A stretch of DNA of 64,000 bases from Lutibacter flavus (GTDB lineage Bacteria > Bacteroidota > Bacteroidia > Flavobacteriales > Flavobacteriaceae), in assembly GCF_900188355.1 (NCBI RefSeq), contig NZ_FZNX01000001.1:853754-917753 (forward strand). Direction: 5' to 3'. The notes below the pieces were generated by a model. That model did not search any database. It was not told the DNA's origin and was given only the letters and a program-made list of their open reading frames with translations. Within the stretch, counting starts at the first letter, position 1. Each line of letters opens with the position of its first letter. Made by a program: the position numbers and the translations under genes. Of the stretch, positions 1 through 8,080 are shown piece by piece.

Positions 1-939
1 ATCTTTTACTCTTTTCATTCTTTTATAAATGATATCTAAAAATAGTTTATCGTTATTAGGAATAGAAAAATACGGCTTATAGTTGCCAAAACTTGGCGCA
101 CTAGCAATAAAATAGATTCCTTCTAAAATGGCATAAAAATTAAATTTCCTTGTAATTTCTCTACTATAATCATTGTTAAAATGCCCAGCTTCAATTAAAA
201 TGGTATTATGTCCCAGTTTTTGAAAATTATCACCTGTTGCAGTAGGATAAAACTCATCGGTATAGCGCCCCACTTGATTAGGAATGCATTGTTGCAGTAA
301 TTCGTTCATAGCAACAATTACACTCATGGTTTCTTTACGGCCTTCGGTTAAGGTGCGTTCCAGGTCTTCTGAAGGAGCCAAAAATGAGATTGTTGCTGGA
401 TTTTTTGTTCCTTCTACATTAAAAATAGTGCGTTGGTCATGTAAATTAAAACAAAATTTAGGATTAAAGCTATCTAAAGTTAATCGTAACAACTTACTTT
501 CTATGGCTTTTCTATCAACGGCATCTCTATTTAAATCAACATTATCAGTATTTTCTCGTGTAAATTTAACAGCACCATCTGGATTTAATAATACAATAAA
601 TTGTAATGTACAATTTGAAAGTATTATTTGTGCAACTTGTTCAAATTCTTCAGTTGGATTTTCAAAAAAGTTAAATAAATCAAATAAAGCTTTTGTACCT
701 GTACTTTCATTCCCGTGCATTTGGGACCATGAAAGAATTTTTATTTCACCTATACCTATGGAAATTTTATAAATAGGAGTTTCATTTTCTGAATATCCGA
801 TTACTTCTTTTTTGAATTTTGATGATAAATTTTTTATTAAAGGGATAATATCACTAAACAATATTCTTCTTCCTTTTAGATTTTTTTCAAAATTAAGGGG
901 ATACCAATTCTCTAATTTTTCTACACTTATTAATTTCAT
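1..939 (-). CDS. M14-family zinc carboxypeptidase-like protein, C-terminus cut by window edge
   Basis: An open frame reads from ATG at 939 to the left edge without a stop (313 codons in the window). It carries the M14 peptidase signature in order: an HGNE zinc-ligand pair (HxxE) near residue 75, NPDG and DLNRD near residues 121 and 136, a third zinc-ligand histidine in NLHDQ near residue 165, and a candidate catalytic glutamate in EAGHF near residue 255. No signal peptide is seen, so a cytoplasmic enzyme is likely, probably removing C-terminal residues from peptides. The start lies five bases after a TACATTTG -7-like element on the minus strand, so the mRNA may be almost leaderless. The gene is divergent from a small XRE regulator, and a TTACAAATGTAA box sits immediately upstream of its start. 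Family assignment is firm; substrate is unknown. Confidence 0.85.
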   Translation of the reverse strand, partial: MKLISVEKLENWYPLNFEKNLKGRRILFSDIIPLIKNLSSKFKKEVIGYSENETPIYKISIGIGEIKILSWSQMHGNESTGTKALFDLFNFFENPTEEFEQVAQIILSNCTLQFIVLLNPDGAVKFTRENTDNVDLNRDAVDRKAIESKLLRLTLDSFNPKFCFNLHDQRTIFNVEGTKNPATISFLAPSEDLERTLTEGRKETMSVIVAMNELLQQCIPNQVGRYTDEFYPTATGDNFQKLGHNTILIEAGHFNNDYSREITRKFNFYAILEGIYFIASAPSFGNYKPYFSIPNNDKLFLDIIYKRMKRVKD

Positions 940-940
940 T

Positions 941-952
941 TTACAAATGTAA
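941..952. promoter_or_regulatory. Operator-like box 1 (TTACAAATGTAA)
   Basis: TTACA-AA-TGTAA dyad directly before the M14 start. On the minus strand it contains TACATTTG, a good Bacteroidota -7 element. Same pattern as four other boxes in this intergenic region, so probably a binding site for the neighbouring XRE protein (inference). Confidence 0.5.
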
Positions 953-964
953 ATAATCATTAGT

Positions 965-1010
965 TTACAATTGTATACGAATAAAATTTAAATTATGTAT
1001 ACAATTGTAA
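965..1010. promoter_or_regulatory. Perfect inverted repeat made of operator-like boxes 2 and 3
   Basis: TTACAATTGTATAC (965-978) and its exact reverse complement GTATACAATTGTAA (997-1010) are separated by 18 bases. Each arm contains the 10-base palindrome TACAATTGTA and matches the TTACAnnTGTAA pattern with one mismatch. It lies mid-way between the divergent M14 and XRE genes. Confidence 0.55.
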
Positions 1011-1172
1011 CTACTTATAATTTAAAGAATCAAAATTAAAAACAATCTTATTTAAAGGTATAGGTAAATTCTATATAAAATGTCTAAATCGCTGTATTTT
1101 AGGTAATCAATAGCCATTAGCTAAAGTTATAATCTAACTTAATAGGCGGTTGTGATACTTTTTAAAACATTT

Positions 1173-1232
1173 TTTGTTTACTGGATTTAAATAGATTACA
1201 TTTGTAACTCTAAATATTGGTTACAATGGTAA
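1173..1232 (+). promoter_or_regulatory. Promoter of the XRE gene overlapped by operator-like boxes 4 and 5
   Basis: TTTG (1173-1176), 20 bases, then TACATTTG (1197-1204) match the Bacteroidota -33/-7 consensus. Box 4, TTACATTTGTAA (1196-1207), covers the -7 element. Box 5, TTACAATGGTAA (1221-1232, one mismatch), covers the ATG start. A repressor bound here would block its own transcription (inference). Confidence 0.5.
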
Positions 1233-1618
1233 ACGTTGAGGAATTTGCAAATAGACTTAAAATTATCATAGAATACTATGAAATTTCTGCAGCAATATTG
1301 GCTGAAAAAATAGAAGTACAACGTTCAAGTATATCTCATATTCTATCTGGAAGAAACAAACCTAGTTTAGATTTTGTTTTAAAAATTTTAAAAACATTTC
1401 CTGAAGTTGAGTTGTATTGGTTATTAAATGGTGTTGGAAAATTCCCGAAGGAAATCGATAAAAAGGAAGTTACCCCTAGCCTATTTAAAAATAAGGTACT
1501 TCCTGAGAAAAGTAAAATTGAAAATAATATGCCAATTAAAACAGAAACTTCTTCCAACGAAATTGAAAGAATTGTTATCTTTTTTAAAGATGGTACTTTT
1601 AAAAACTACAAGGCATAA
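1226..1618 (+). CDS. Small XRE-family helix-turn-helix regulator
   Basis: Encodes about 130 aa. The N-terminal 65 residues are a Cro/CI-type helix-turn-helix: LAEKIEVQRSSISHILSG is the recognition region, followed by NKPSLDFVLKILKTFP and the WLLNGVGKFPK motif common in Bacteroidota XRE proteins. The C-terminal half is charged and unrecognised. A TTG at 1217 could add three residues, but ATG at 1226 is preferred. Upstream TTACAnnTGTAA boxes overlap its promoter and start codon, suggesting autoregulation. It is followed by a strong terminator and stands alone. Regulated genes probably include itself and the divergent M14 peptidase; this is inference. Confidence 0.85.
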   Translation: MVNVEEFANRLKIIIEYYEISAAILAEKIEVQRSSISHILSGRNKPSLDFVLKILKTFPEVELYWLLNGVGKFPKEIDKKEVTPSLFKNKVLPEKSKIENNMPIKTETSSNEIERIVIFFKDGTFKNYKA

Positions 1619-1622
1619 AAAA

Positions 1623-1642
1623 GGCTTCTAAAATTAGAAGCC
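1623..1642. terminator. Bidirectional terminator hairpin
   Basis: GGCTTCTA / TAGAAGCC stem with AAAT loop, A-run on the left and T-rich right side. It lies between the XRE gene and the convergent M1 aminopeptidase gene. Confidence 0.8.
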
Positions 1643-1666
1643 CTTTAAATTAAATTGTATTACTAT

Positions 1667-4105
1667 TTATTCTATTAATTTAGACATTCCTGTCTTTAAA
1701 ATAATTATTAATTCTTCTTTATTACTATTTGTAGATTGTTGTTGCAATGAAACCATTTGATTTAGCATATTTACAGCCATTTTATCAAAATTATATTTTT
1801 TGTATTGTTTTCCTAATTCAACAAAATCATTAGTAATATTTTCTATTGCCTCTTTATTATCGCTTTCCGCAATCCATTTAAATGCCCCACTATACAATTG
1901 CTGAGTCCTTGGATTTTGAGTTAAAAACATTCCTTTTAATACATGGTTCGCAATAAAAGGTAGATTTGTTTTGTCTTTTTCATTAATATAAATTGTTGTA
2001 ATAGCTTCAGCCAAACTTTCTTTAACATCACTACTAAGTGAATGTACCTTGTTTAAGGCACTTTCTTTATCAATTTGATAAAGTGATGTAAGTGAATTTC
2101 CAATAATAGCGTAAGACTCGTTATCCATTCCCCTTTCAAATAGCGGCTTATAAATTGGCTCCACTAATTTTCCTAGAACAGCTATTGCTTCTGCCCTTAC
2201 CAAAGTAGATGCATCATTTTGCGCCAGTTTTTCAACTTTTACAATAATATCTCTTTTATTATATTTTTGAAATAAATCTAAATTTTTAAGAGCTAAAACT
2301 CTTATCTCAAAATAAGGATCATTAAAGGCTTTAACAACAGTGTTTTGAGCTTCTTTATTATCCTGCTGATGTTTTACAATTTCTTCTAAGGCTAATTTTC
2401 TATCCAAATAATGAGGTGCGTTATTAAATTGATAAATAAAATTGTCTAAAGTTTTATTTTCTGAAAACTCTGCAAGTAATACATGTTTTGAATCAACATT
2501 AATTAATTTAGGTAATTTTCTAAATGGAAATGTAAACGAACTTTGCTTATCGTTAACCCAAACTTCATGACTTGTTTTACCCGTTTCTTCATAAATATCA
2601 ATAGATAATGGGAATTTAAATACTTTTCCTTGTTGATCAATATTAACGGTTACTGATTTATTAATAATATTATAATCGTACGTAATATTCGCTTTTATAT
2701 GACCACTTCCAAAATACCACTGATTGAAAAACCAATTTAGGTCCTTTCCACTAATTTTTTCAAAAGCCAAACGGAGTTCGTGCGCTTCAGCAGTTCCAAA
2801 TTTGTGATCATTTAAATAGGTATTCATTCCTTGAAAAAAAGCTGCATCTCCTAAAACATCCCTAAGCATATGCAAAATAGCATTCCCTTTATGATAGCTT
2901 ACCGTATCAAACATATCCTCTTTGTTGTGGTAATTAAAACGCACCAAAATCTTATCTTCACTTTCGCTTTGTAAATAAGTTTGAACATCGTTGTACATAT
3001 GTGCTGCAGCTTTATCAGCACCATATTTATGTTCATACCACAAGTAAACACTGTAGGTTGCAAATGATTCATTTACAGTTAGATTTGCCCAGCTTTCTGT
3101 AGTTACTAAATCCCCAAACCAATGATGAAATAATTCATGGGCAATAGTTCCTTCCCATTCATTATTATCAATTAAACTTCCTTTATTTTGTTGAGCATCT
3201 TCAGCATGTACAACTGCCGTTGTATTCTCCATTGCTCCGCTTACATAATCTCTTACAACAATCTGACTGTATTTATCCCAAGGATATTCAATTCCTGTTA
3301 AATCAGAAAAGAAAGTCATCATTTCAGGAGTATTCCCAAAAATATCTTTAGCAACAGATTCATATTCCGGCTCTACATAATAATCTACTTTTTTTCCGTT
3401 CCAGGAGTCATTTACAATACTAAACTCACCAACTCCCATAAAAAATAAATAAGGCGCATGTTTTTGATCCATTTTCCAATAATCAGTACGAGTACCATTA
3501 CTATTGTTAGTTTGTGAAGTTAGGGTTCCGTTAGAAAGGGTTACAAATTTTGAAGGAACCGTCATATAAATTTCTTGCGAAGTTTTTTGATTTGGAGCAT
3601 CAATTGTTGGAAACCAACAACTACTTGCTTCGGTTTCGCCTTGTGTCCAAACTTGTGTTGGTTTTTCAGGGTCTTCCTCTTTTGGATCTATAAAATAAAG
3701 CCCTTTTGCGTCTGTTATAACACTACTTCCTTGTTGAGTAACTTCCTCAGGTTTTGCAATGTATTTTATATAAACAGTATAGGCTTCCCCTTTTTTATAG
3801 GTTCTATCTAAATCTACAGTAATTTCATTATCAGAATAATTAAACCCAGCCGTTATATCATTTACTTTAACTTCTATAACTTTAAAAGATTTTGCGTCTA
3901 AAACAACTTTATTTGTTGAATAAAAATGAGGTGTTAAAGTAACCCAGGCTTCACCATTTAACTGACTTTTTTCAAAATTGAAATCAACTTTTAATTTTGT
4001 ATGAATTAAATCATTTATCTTTTCTCTCTCAGGTTGATAACTATTATTCTGACCATTTATAATTACTGTAAAAAGCAATACAGCAACAAATATTATTTTT
4101 TTCAT
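1667..4105 (-). CDS. M1-family metallo-aminopeptidase, secreted
   Basis: 812 aa with an N-terminal signal peptide (about residues 1-19). It has the full M1 gluzincin signature: substrate-binding GAMEN at 290-294, zinc motif HELFH at 323-327, and the third zinc ligand E346 in NESFAT, exactly 18 residues after the second histidine. An N-terminal beta domain and a helical, HEAT-like C-terminal region follow the family layout. It should release N-terminal amino acids from peptides in the periplasm or outside the cell. Length fits bacterial M1 enzymes with an extended C-terminal domain. It has no T9SS-type tail that I can see. It stands alone, bounded by terminators on both sides. Confidence 0.93.
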   Translation of the reverse strand: MKKIIFVAVLLFTVIINGQNNSYQPEREKINDLIHTKLKVDFNFEKSQLNGEAWVTLTPHFYSTNKVVLDAKSFKVIEVKVNDITAGFNYSDNEITVDLDRTYKKGEAYTVYIKYIAKPEEVTQQGSSVITDAKGLYFIDPKEEDPEKPTQVWTQGETEASSCWFPTIDAPNQKTSQEIYMTVPSKFVTLSNGTLTSQTNNSNGTRTDYWKMDQKHAPYLFFMGVGEFSIVNDSWNGKKVDYYVEPEYESVAKDIFGNTPEMMTFFSDLTGIEYPWDKYSQIVVRDYVSGAMENTTAVVHAEDAQQNKGSLIDNNEWEGTIAHELFHHWFGDLVTTESWANLTVNESFATYSVYLWYEHKYGADKAAAHMYNDVQTYLQSESEDKILVRFNYHNKEDMFDTVSYHKGNAILHMLRDVLGDAAFFQGMNTYLNDHKFGTAEAHELRLAFEKISGKDLNWFFNQWYFGSGHIKANITYDYNIINKSVTVNIDQQGKVFKFPLSIDIYEETGKTSHEVWVNDKQSSFTFPFRKLPKLINVDSKHVLLAEFSENKTLDNFIYQFNNAPHYLDRKLALEEIVKHQQDNKEAQNTVVKAFNDPYFEIRVLALKNLDLFQKYNKRDIIVKVEKLAQNDASTLVRAEAIAVLGKLVEPIYKPLFERGMDNESYAIIGNSLTSLYQIDKESALNKVHSLSSDVKESLAEAITTIYINEKDKTNLPFIANHVLKGMFLTQNPRTQQLYSGAFKWIAESDNKEAIENITNDFVELGKQYKKYNFDKMAVNMLNQMVSLQQQSTNSNKEELIIILKTGMSKLIE

Positions 4106-4175
4106 TTTAAATATTTAATTTTTAAGATTTCAAAAATACTATTTTAAATGGTTTTAGTAGTTAATACCAAGTTAA

Positions 4176-4203
4176 AAAGCCATACTGTATAAAGTATGGC
4201 TTT
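4176..4203 (-). terminator. Terminator of the sigma / DUF4252 operon
   Basis: AAAGCCATACT / AGTATGGCTTT stem with a six-base loop. On the minus strand it is followed by a T-run. It closes the operon running from 6307 to 4227. Confidence 0.8.
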
Positions 4204-4226
4204 AATATTTTATGATGTAAAACATA

Positions 4227-4775
4227 TTATTTTATAGAACTAAACAATCCTTCTAATTGTTTAAATTGATCTGAGTCTCCATCTAATTTAATATCATTTG
4301 CAAGTTTCATAATATCATTTGGATTCATCTTATCACCTGTTACTCTAACTACGGCAAAGCCTTTTTCATTATCAGAACCAAAAATAATTACTTCATCTAT
4401 TGCATCTTCCTCTCCTAAATAATTAACAACAACACTCCCTTTTCCTAAGTTCATACGCATTAATTGTTTGTAGGCTGAATTTTTAAGAATTAGTTTAACT
4501 TTTTCTTTTTCTGAACTATACAATTCTTTATTTGTTTCGGTTAACTGAAGCGCTAAAAAATTTATTTTATTAATAGTTTGTAATGTTTTTCTTACATCCT
4601 CTGAAACATTTTCATCTTTTAATTCAAGGATGCTGGCAGGCAAATCAATTGAAATAAATTCATTATTCTCTTTACTGTCTACATAGTATTTTTGCAGTGA
4701 TGTATTATTATCACAAGCAATTAAGGTTAGCATTAATACTAAAACGATACCTATATTTTTTACAATTGATCTCAT
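4227..4775 (-). CDS. DUF4252-type lipoprotein, last gene of the ECF sigma operon
   Basis: 182 aa. The N-terminus is a lipoprotein signal ending in a TLIAC lipobox near residue 21. The rest resembles the DUF4252 family commonly found in Bacteroidota after an ECF sigma and anti-sigma gene pair; its molecular role is unknown. It is a paralogue-like neighbour of the next upstream gene (ends 4842): both have an 'ISELxE / MKLANDI' type C-terminal segment and a 'LxxLM' region. A hairpin in the gap between the two genes may lower expression of this one. An envelope-stress role is inferred only from context. Confidence 0.7.
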   Translation of the reverse strand: MRSIVKNIGIVLVLMLTLIACDNNTSLQKYYVDSKENNEFISIDLPASILELKDENVSEDVRKTLQTINKINFLALQLTETNKELYSSEKEKVKLILKNSAYKQLMRMNLGKGSVVVNYLGEEDAIDEVIIFGSDNEKGFAVVRVTGDKMNPNDIMKLANDIKLDGDSDQFKQLEGLFSSIK

Positions 4776-4801
4776 TAGTTTTTTAGTTTTAAATTGATAA
4801 A

Positions 4802-4837
4802 AATTAGCAGGTAAAAATTACATTTCACCTGCTAATT
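4802..4837 (-). terminator. Hairpin between the two DUF4252 genes (partial terminator or attenuator)
   Basis: AATTAGCAGGT (4802-4812) pairs with ACCTGCTAATT (4827-4837), an 11-bp perfect stem. On the minus strand it is followed by TTTTTATC. As it lies inside an apparent operon, it may act as a partial terminator. Confidence 0.6.
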
Positions 4838-4841
4838 ATAT

Positions 4842-5381
4842 TTATTGTTTTTTCAATACCTTACCACTATTGGGTATGTGGGTTTCTGTAAGTTCAGAGA
4901 TTTTATTCAAATCAATATCTCCAGTTAAGGATAAAATTACAGATTCAGCTTTTACAGGGCTATCAGAATCATTCATATATTTTCCAGCTCCACTAACATA
5001 CATTAGCAATTCGCTAACGTGGTCTTCATCTTTACCTTGACGCACATATATTTTAACATTTGCATCCTTATCTTTAACTCGCATTAACTCTGTAAGTTTT
5101 GAAGAATTTAAATATTTATTAATCACATTTCCCATTTCTTTTGAAATTTCAGGATTTTCGGTAGTAAAAACTTTAAATGAATTTAAGTTTTGAACCATCT
5201 CTAAATATTCTTGACCTTCTTCTCCACCACCTTTAAATTTAGCAAGCATTCTAAAAGCTTCTTTGTTCACGATTACAGATGATACATCATCCATATCTTC
5301 AAATTTATCGAAAATTGAACCTTGTGCATAAGTTCCATAAGACACTAAGGCAATTGCAAATAATATTATTAATTTTTTCAT
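4842..5381 (-). CDS. DUF4252-type secreted protein
   Basis: 179 aa from the ATG at 5381. Upstream in-frame extension to 5453 would lie inside the previous gene and bury the signal peptide, so the MKKLIILFAIALVS start is chosen. The signal peptide ends near TYAQ (residue 20), with no lipobox. The mature part fits DUF4252. It starts four bases after the anti-sigma-like gene stops, so the two are co-transcribed. Function unknown; in this family the gene order sigma, anti-sigma, DUF4252 is typical. Confidence 0.75.
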   Translation of the reverse strand: MKKLIILFAIALVSYGTYAQGSIFDKFEDMDDVSSVIVNKEAFRMLAKFKGGGEEGQEYLEMVQNLNSFKVFTTENPEISKEMGNVINKYLNSSKLTELMRVKDKDANVKIYVRQGKDEDHVSELLMYVSGAGKYMNDSDSPVKAESVILSLTGDIDLNKISELTETHIPNSGKVLKKQ

Positions 5382-5385
5382 TTTT

Positions 5386-5811
5386 TTACTTTTTAGGTTG
5401 TTTAAAAATTTTGTTTTTTGTGTTTTCAAAATATTCCAATTTTGCAATTGCAATATTTCCTTTGTTTAAATTTGCCGCCAGCATACCAAAAGCCATTTGG
5501 GTTTCTGCATATACTTTTTCAGCCTTTTTTTGTTGGTTATTTTGATAACCGGTGTAAACACTTACCAGTAATACTACAGAGGCTGCTACAGATAACCATT
5601 TCCAATTCATCTTTTGAGTTTTTAATTGGATGGTTTTTGTAAAACGCTCATTTTTACTGGTAGAAAAATATCCGAATAATGTTTCGTATTCTTGTAAATG
5701 CGGGGCTACATTACCACTTGAAAAATAGTTTTTCAACTCTTTTTCTTCTGCAATTGTAGTTTCTGCATCTAGATATTTCTCCAACAACTTTTCTATGTTA
5801 GCTAATTCCAT
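5386..5811 (-). CDS. Probable anti-sigma factor (single-pass membrane protein)
   Basis: 141 aa. A cytoplasmic N-terminal part (MELANIEKLLEKYLDAETT, residues 1-19, then charged) resembles short anti-sigma N-domains in which the first helices bind the sigma factor. One transmembrane segment spans about residues 70-88, followed by a short periplasmic tail. The start overlaps the ECF sigma gene by 14 bases, showing tight translational coupling. No HxxxCxxC zinc motif is seen, so it is not a ZAS-type anti-sigma. Role inferred from size, topology and position. Confidence 0.7.
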   Translation of the reverse strand: MELANIEKLLEKYLDAETTIAEEKELKNYFSSGNVAPHLQEYETLFGYFSTSKNERFTKTIQLKTQKMNWKWLSVAASVVLLVSVYTGYQNNQQKKAEKVYAETQMAFGMLAANLNKGNIAIAKLEYFENTKNKIFKQPKK

Positions 5812-6307
5812 AATTATGTTGTTTTGTTAATTGTTCTCTAATTGTTTTCCGTGCTCTCGATAATGAAACTCTAATTGCCGTTGGTTGTAAATTCAACATT
5901 TTTGCAATTTCATCATATTCATATTCTTCAATATCTCTAAGCTGTATAATTAATTTTTGCTGCTCAGGTAAGTTTTCAATCAATTTATGTACCAAACTTA
6001 CACTGTCATTAAGTTCCATTCGCCGATCTAATGGCGTATCTTTTTCTTTATAATTGCTATGAATTAACTTTAAATTACTTGCTTGTTTAGATTTTAATCG
6101 ATCAAAACAATAATTTTTTGTCATTGTCATTGCAAATGCTTCAATGCTTTTATAGTCTTTTAATTTAGACTTGTTTTTCCATAACTTAAAATATAGTTCC
6201 TGAGTAGCATCTTCAGCTTCCTCAGTAGAAACCAGTAGCCTTTTTGCCACACGAAATACTTTATCTTTAAAGGGCATTACCGTTTTTAAAAACTCTGACT
6301 GCTTCAT
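5798..6307 (-). CDS. ECF-type RNA polymerase sigma factor
   Basis: 169 aa. Region 2 (about residues 10-75) includes EEAEDATQELYFKLW and a core-binding helix. Region 4 (about 113-160) includes LPEQQKLIIQLRDIEEYEYDEIA and the helix-turn-helix VSLSRARKTIREQL typical of sigma-70 family ECF proteins. It heads an operon with an anti-sigma-like gene and two DUF4252 genes. It is expected to direct transcription of its own operon and perhaps others in response to an envelope signal. Gene start at 6307 is the first ATG with full region 2. Confidence 0.92.
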   Translation of the reverse strand: MKQSEFLKTVMPFKDKVFRVAKRLLVSTEEAEDATQELYFKLWKNKSKLKDYKSIEAFAMTMTKNYCFDRLKSKQASNLKLIHSNYKEKDTPLDRRMELNDSVSLVHKLIENLPEQQKLIIQLRDIEEYEYDEIAKMLNLQPTAIRVSLSRARKTIREQLTKQHNYGIS

Positions 6308-6446
6308 CTTAAGTTTGGTTTAATAACTTTTTTTGTGGTTGTTACAATTATGACGACCAACTTTCGTTTTTGTAACACAAGGATTTAATTTTGTAATTAA
6401 ATTTAATATCTTGCGACAAAAATACAAGTATAATATAATTTATAAT

Positions 6447-7949
6447 ATGAATAGAATAAAATCCCTTTTACCAATTTTAATGTTTATGAGCGTTATTTTT
6501 ATTAGTTGTAATAAAGATAATGATCTAGAGCCGGACCAAAACCCAAATGTAGAACCAAATCCTATCGATTTTTCACAAGTTGAAATTCAAGATTTTATTT
6601 GGCAAGGTTTAAATACCTATTATTTATGGAAATCCAATGTTCCTAACTTAAGTAATTCTACAATTGACAATGATCAAAATTATTTTAATTTATTAAGTAG
6701 TTATTCTAATCCAGATGAGTTTTTTGAAAGTTTAATATATGACAGACAAAGTACAGATAAATGGTCTTGGGTAGTTGATGACTATGTAGCTTTAGAAAAT
6801 TCTTTTCAAGGAATTGTAAAAAGTAACGGTGTAAAATACAGGCTAGCCCTAGAAACAGGAAGCGATTCGGATGTTTTAGGTTATGTAAGATATATCTTAC
6901 CTAACTCAGATGCTTCAGGAAAGGATGTGCAAAGAGGCTATGTTTTTGATGCCATTAATGGTGAGCAATTAACACTTAGTAATTATCAAAGTTTATTAGC
7001 AGAAGATACTTACACAATGAATTTTGCAGATTTAAACGGAGGAAATCCAATTTCAAATGGAAAGTCTGTAGAATTAACACAGATTGAAAATTTTGTTGAA
7101 AATCCGGTTCATATTGTAAAAACTATTGATGCTAATGGAACTAAAATAGGTTACATTATGTATAATGGCTTTGATGCTGGTTTTGAAACTGAATTAGCGA
7201 ATGCCTTTTCTCAAATTAAAGCAGAAGGTGCTAGTGAATTAATATTAGATTTAAGATATAACGGAGGCGGTTACGGTTACATTGCAAGTGATATTGCGAG
7301 CCTGATTACTGGTCAATTTAAAGGTGAGGTGATTTCAAAAGAAAAATGGAATCCTGAATTACAAACTTGGTTTGAAGCAAATCATCCAGATTGGATTGAA
7401 ACCTATTTTGATGATAAATTTACACAAACAGGTGACCCAATTGATGGATTAAATTTAAATAAATTATATGTTATAACTACAGGAAGTTCCGCTTCTGCAA
7501 GTGAACTTTTAATTAGTGGATTAGATGCTCATATTAATGTAGCTACAATTGGAACTACCACTGCCGGTAAATATACTGGTTCAATTACAATATATGACTC
7601 TGATAATTTTAGTAAATCTGGAGATAATTTAAACCCTAATCATACTTGGGCTATTCAGCCAATTGTTTTACAATACACAAACAATAATGGTGAAACTGTA
7701 AAAGGTGGAATTGAACCAACTGTTAATACTGTTGAATTTGTCTCAGAATTTGCTGAATTAGGAACTGTTGAAGAACCATTATTGGCTGAAACCATTGCCT
7801 ATATTACAGGTAGCGGTAAGCCAGTATTAAGAAACAAAAAGAATCTAATAAAACTTAAAGAAGTTGAAAACAAATTAGATTTAAATTTCAAAGAAAATTC
7901 AGTCATTTTTGACAAACAATTTCCTTCGGACTTTATGAAAAGACAATAA
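6447..7949 (+). CDS. S41-family (tail-specific type) protease, lipoprotein
   Basis: 500 aa from ATG 6447; upstream codons precede any signal and are rejected. A lipoprotein signal ends in a FISC lipobox (Cys21). After an N-terminal helical segment, a PDZ-like region (about 120-215) precedes the S41 catalytic core: the LDLRYNGGG strand near 267-275, the nucleophile region GSSASASE at 346-353, and the general-base lysine candidate in TTAGK (about Lys375). Such enzymes process C-terminal ends of envelope proteins. The gene is divergent from the ECF sigma operon. Its cell-surface target is unknown. Confidence 0.9.
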   Translation: MNRIKSLLPILMFMSVIFISCNKDNDLEPDQNPNVEPNPIDFSQVEIQDFIWQGLNTYYLWKSNVPNLSNSTIDNDQNYFNLLSSYSNPDEFFESLIYDRQSTDKWSWVVDDYVALENSFQGIVKSNGVKYRLALETGSDSDVLGYVRYILPNSDASGKDVQRGYVFDAINGEQLTLSNYQSLLAEDTYTMNFADLNGGNPISNGKSVELTQIENFVENPVHIVKTIDANGTKIGYIMYNGFDAGFETELANAFSQIKAEGASELILDLRYNGGGYGYIASDIASLITGQFKGEVISKEKWNPELQTWFEANHPDWIETYFDDKFTQTGDPIDGLNLNKLYVITTGSSASASELLISGLDAHINVATIGTTTAGKYTGSITIYDSDNFSKSGDNLNPNHTWAIQPIVLQYTNNNGETVKGGIEPTVNTVEFVSEFAELGTVEEPLLAETIAYITGSGKPVLRNKKNLIKLKEVENKLDLNFKENSVIFDKQFPSDFMKRQ

Positions 7950-7977
7950 ATAATACCTTTTAAAGGCTAATAGAATT

Positions 7978-8047
7978 TGTCAAGCTGAGCCTGTCGAAGT
8001 TTCTTATATTTAACAATCAGTTAAAATATTTCGACAAGCTCAATATG
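7978..8047. repeat. Dispersed hairpin repeat, copy 1 (TGTCAAGCTGAG type)
   Basis: GAGCCTGTCGAA (7987-7998) pairs with TTCGACAAGCTC (8030-8041) with one mismatch, around an AT-rich spacer. It lies between the S41 and patatin genes, which end facing each other, so it may also help termination. Similar to copy 4 near 27.3 kb. Confidence 0.75.
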
Positions 8048-8080
8048 ATATTAAAATAAGTTTTTCATCCAGTTCTTTTT

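Noticed and set aside
284..772. 162-aa plus-strand ORF
   Set aside because: It is the shadow of the M14 carboxypeptidase gene on the other strand, whose zinc motifs are clear.
1217..1225. TTG start for the XRE gene
   Set aside because: ATG at 1226 is nearer the normal domain start; the three extra codons add nothing recognisable.
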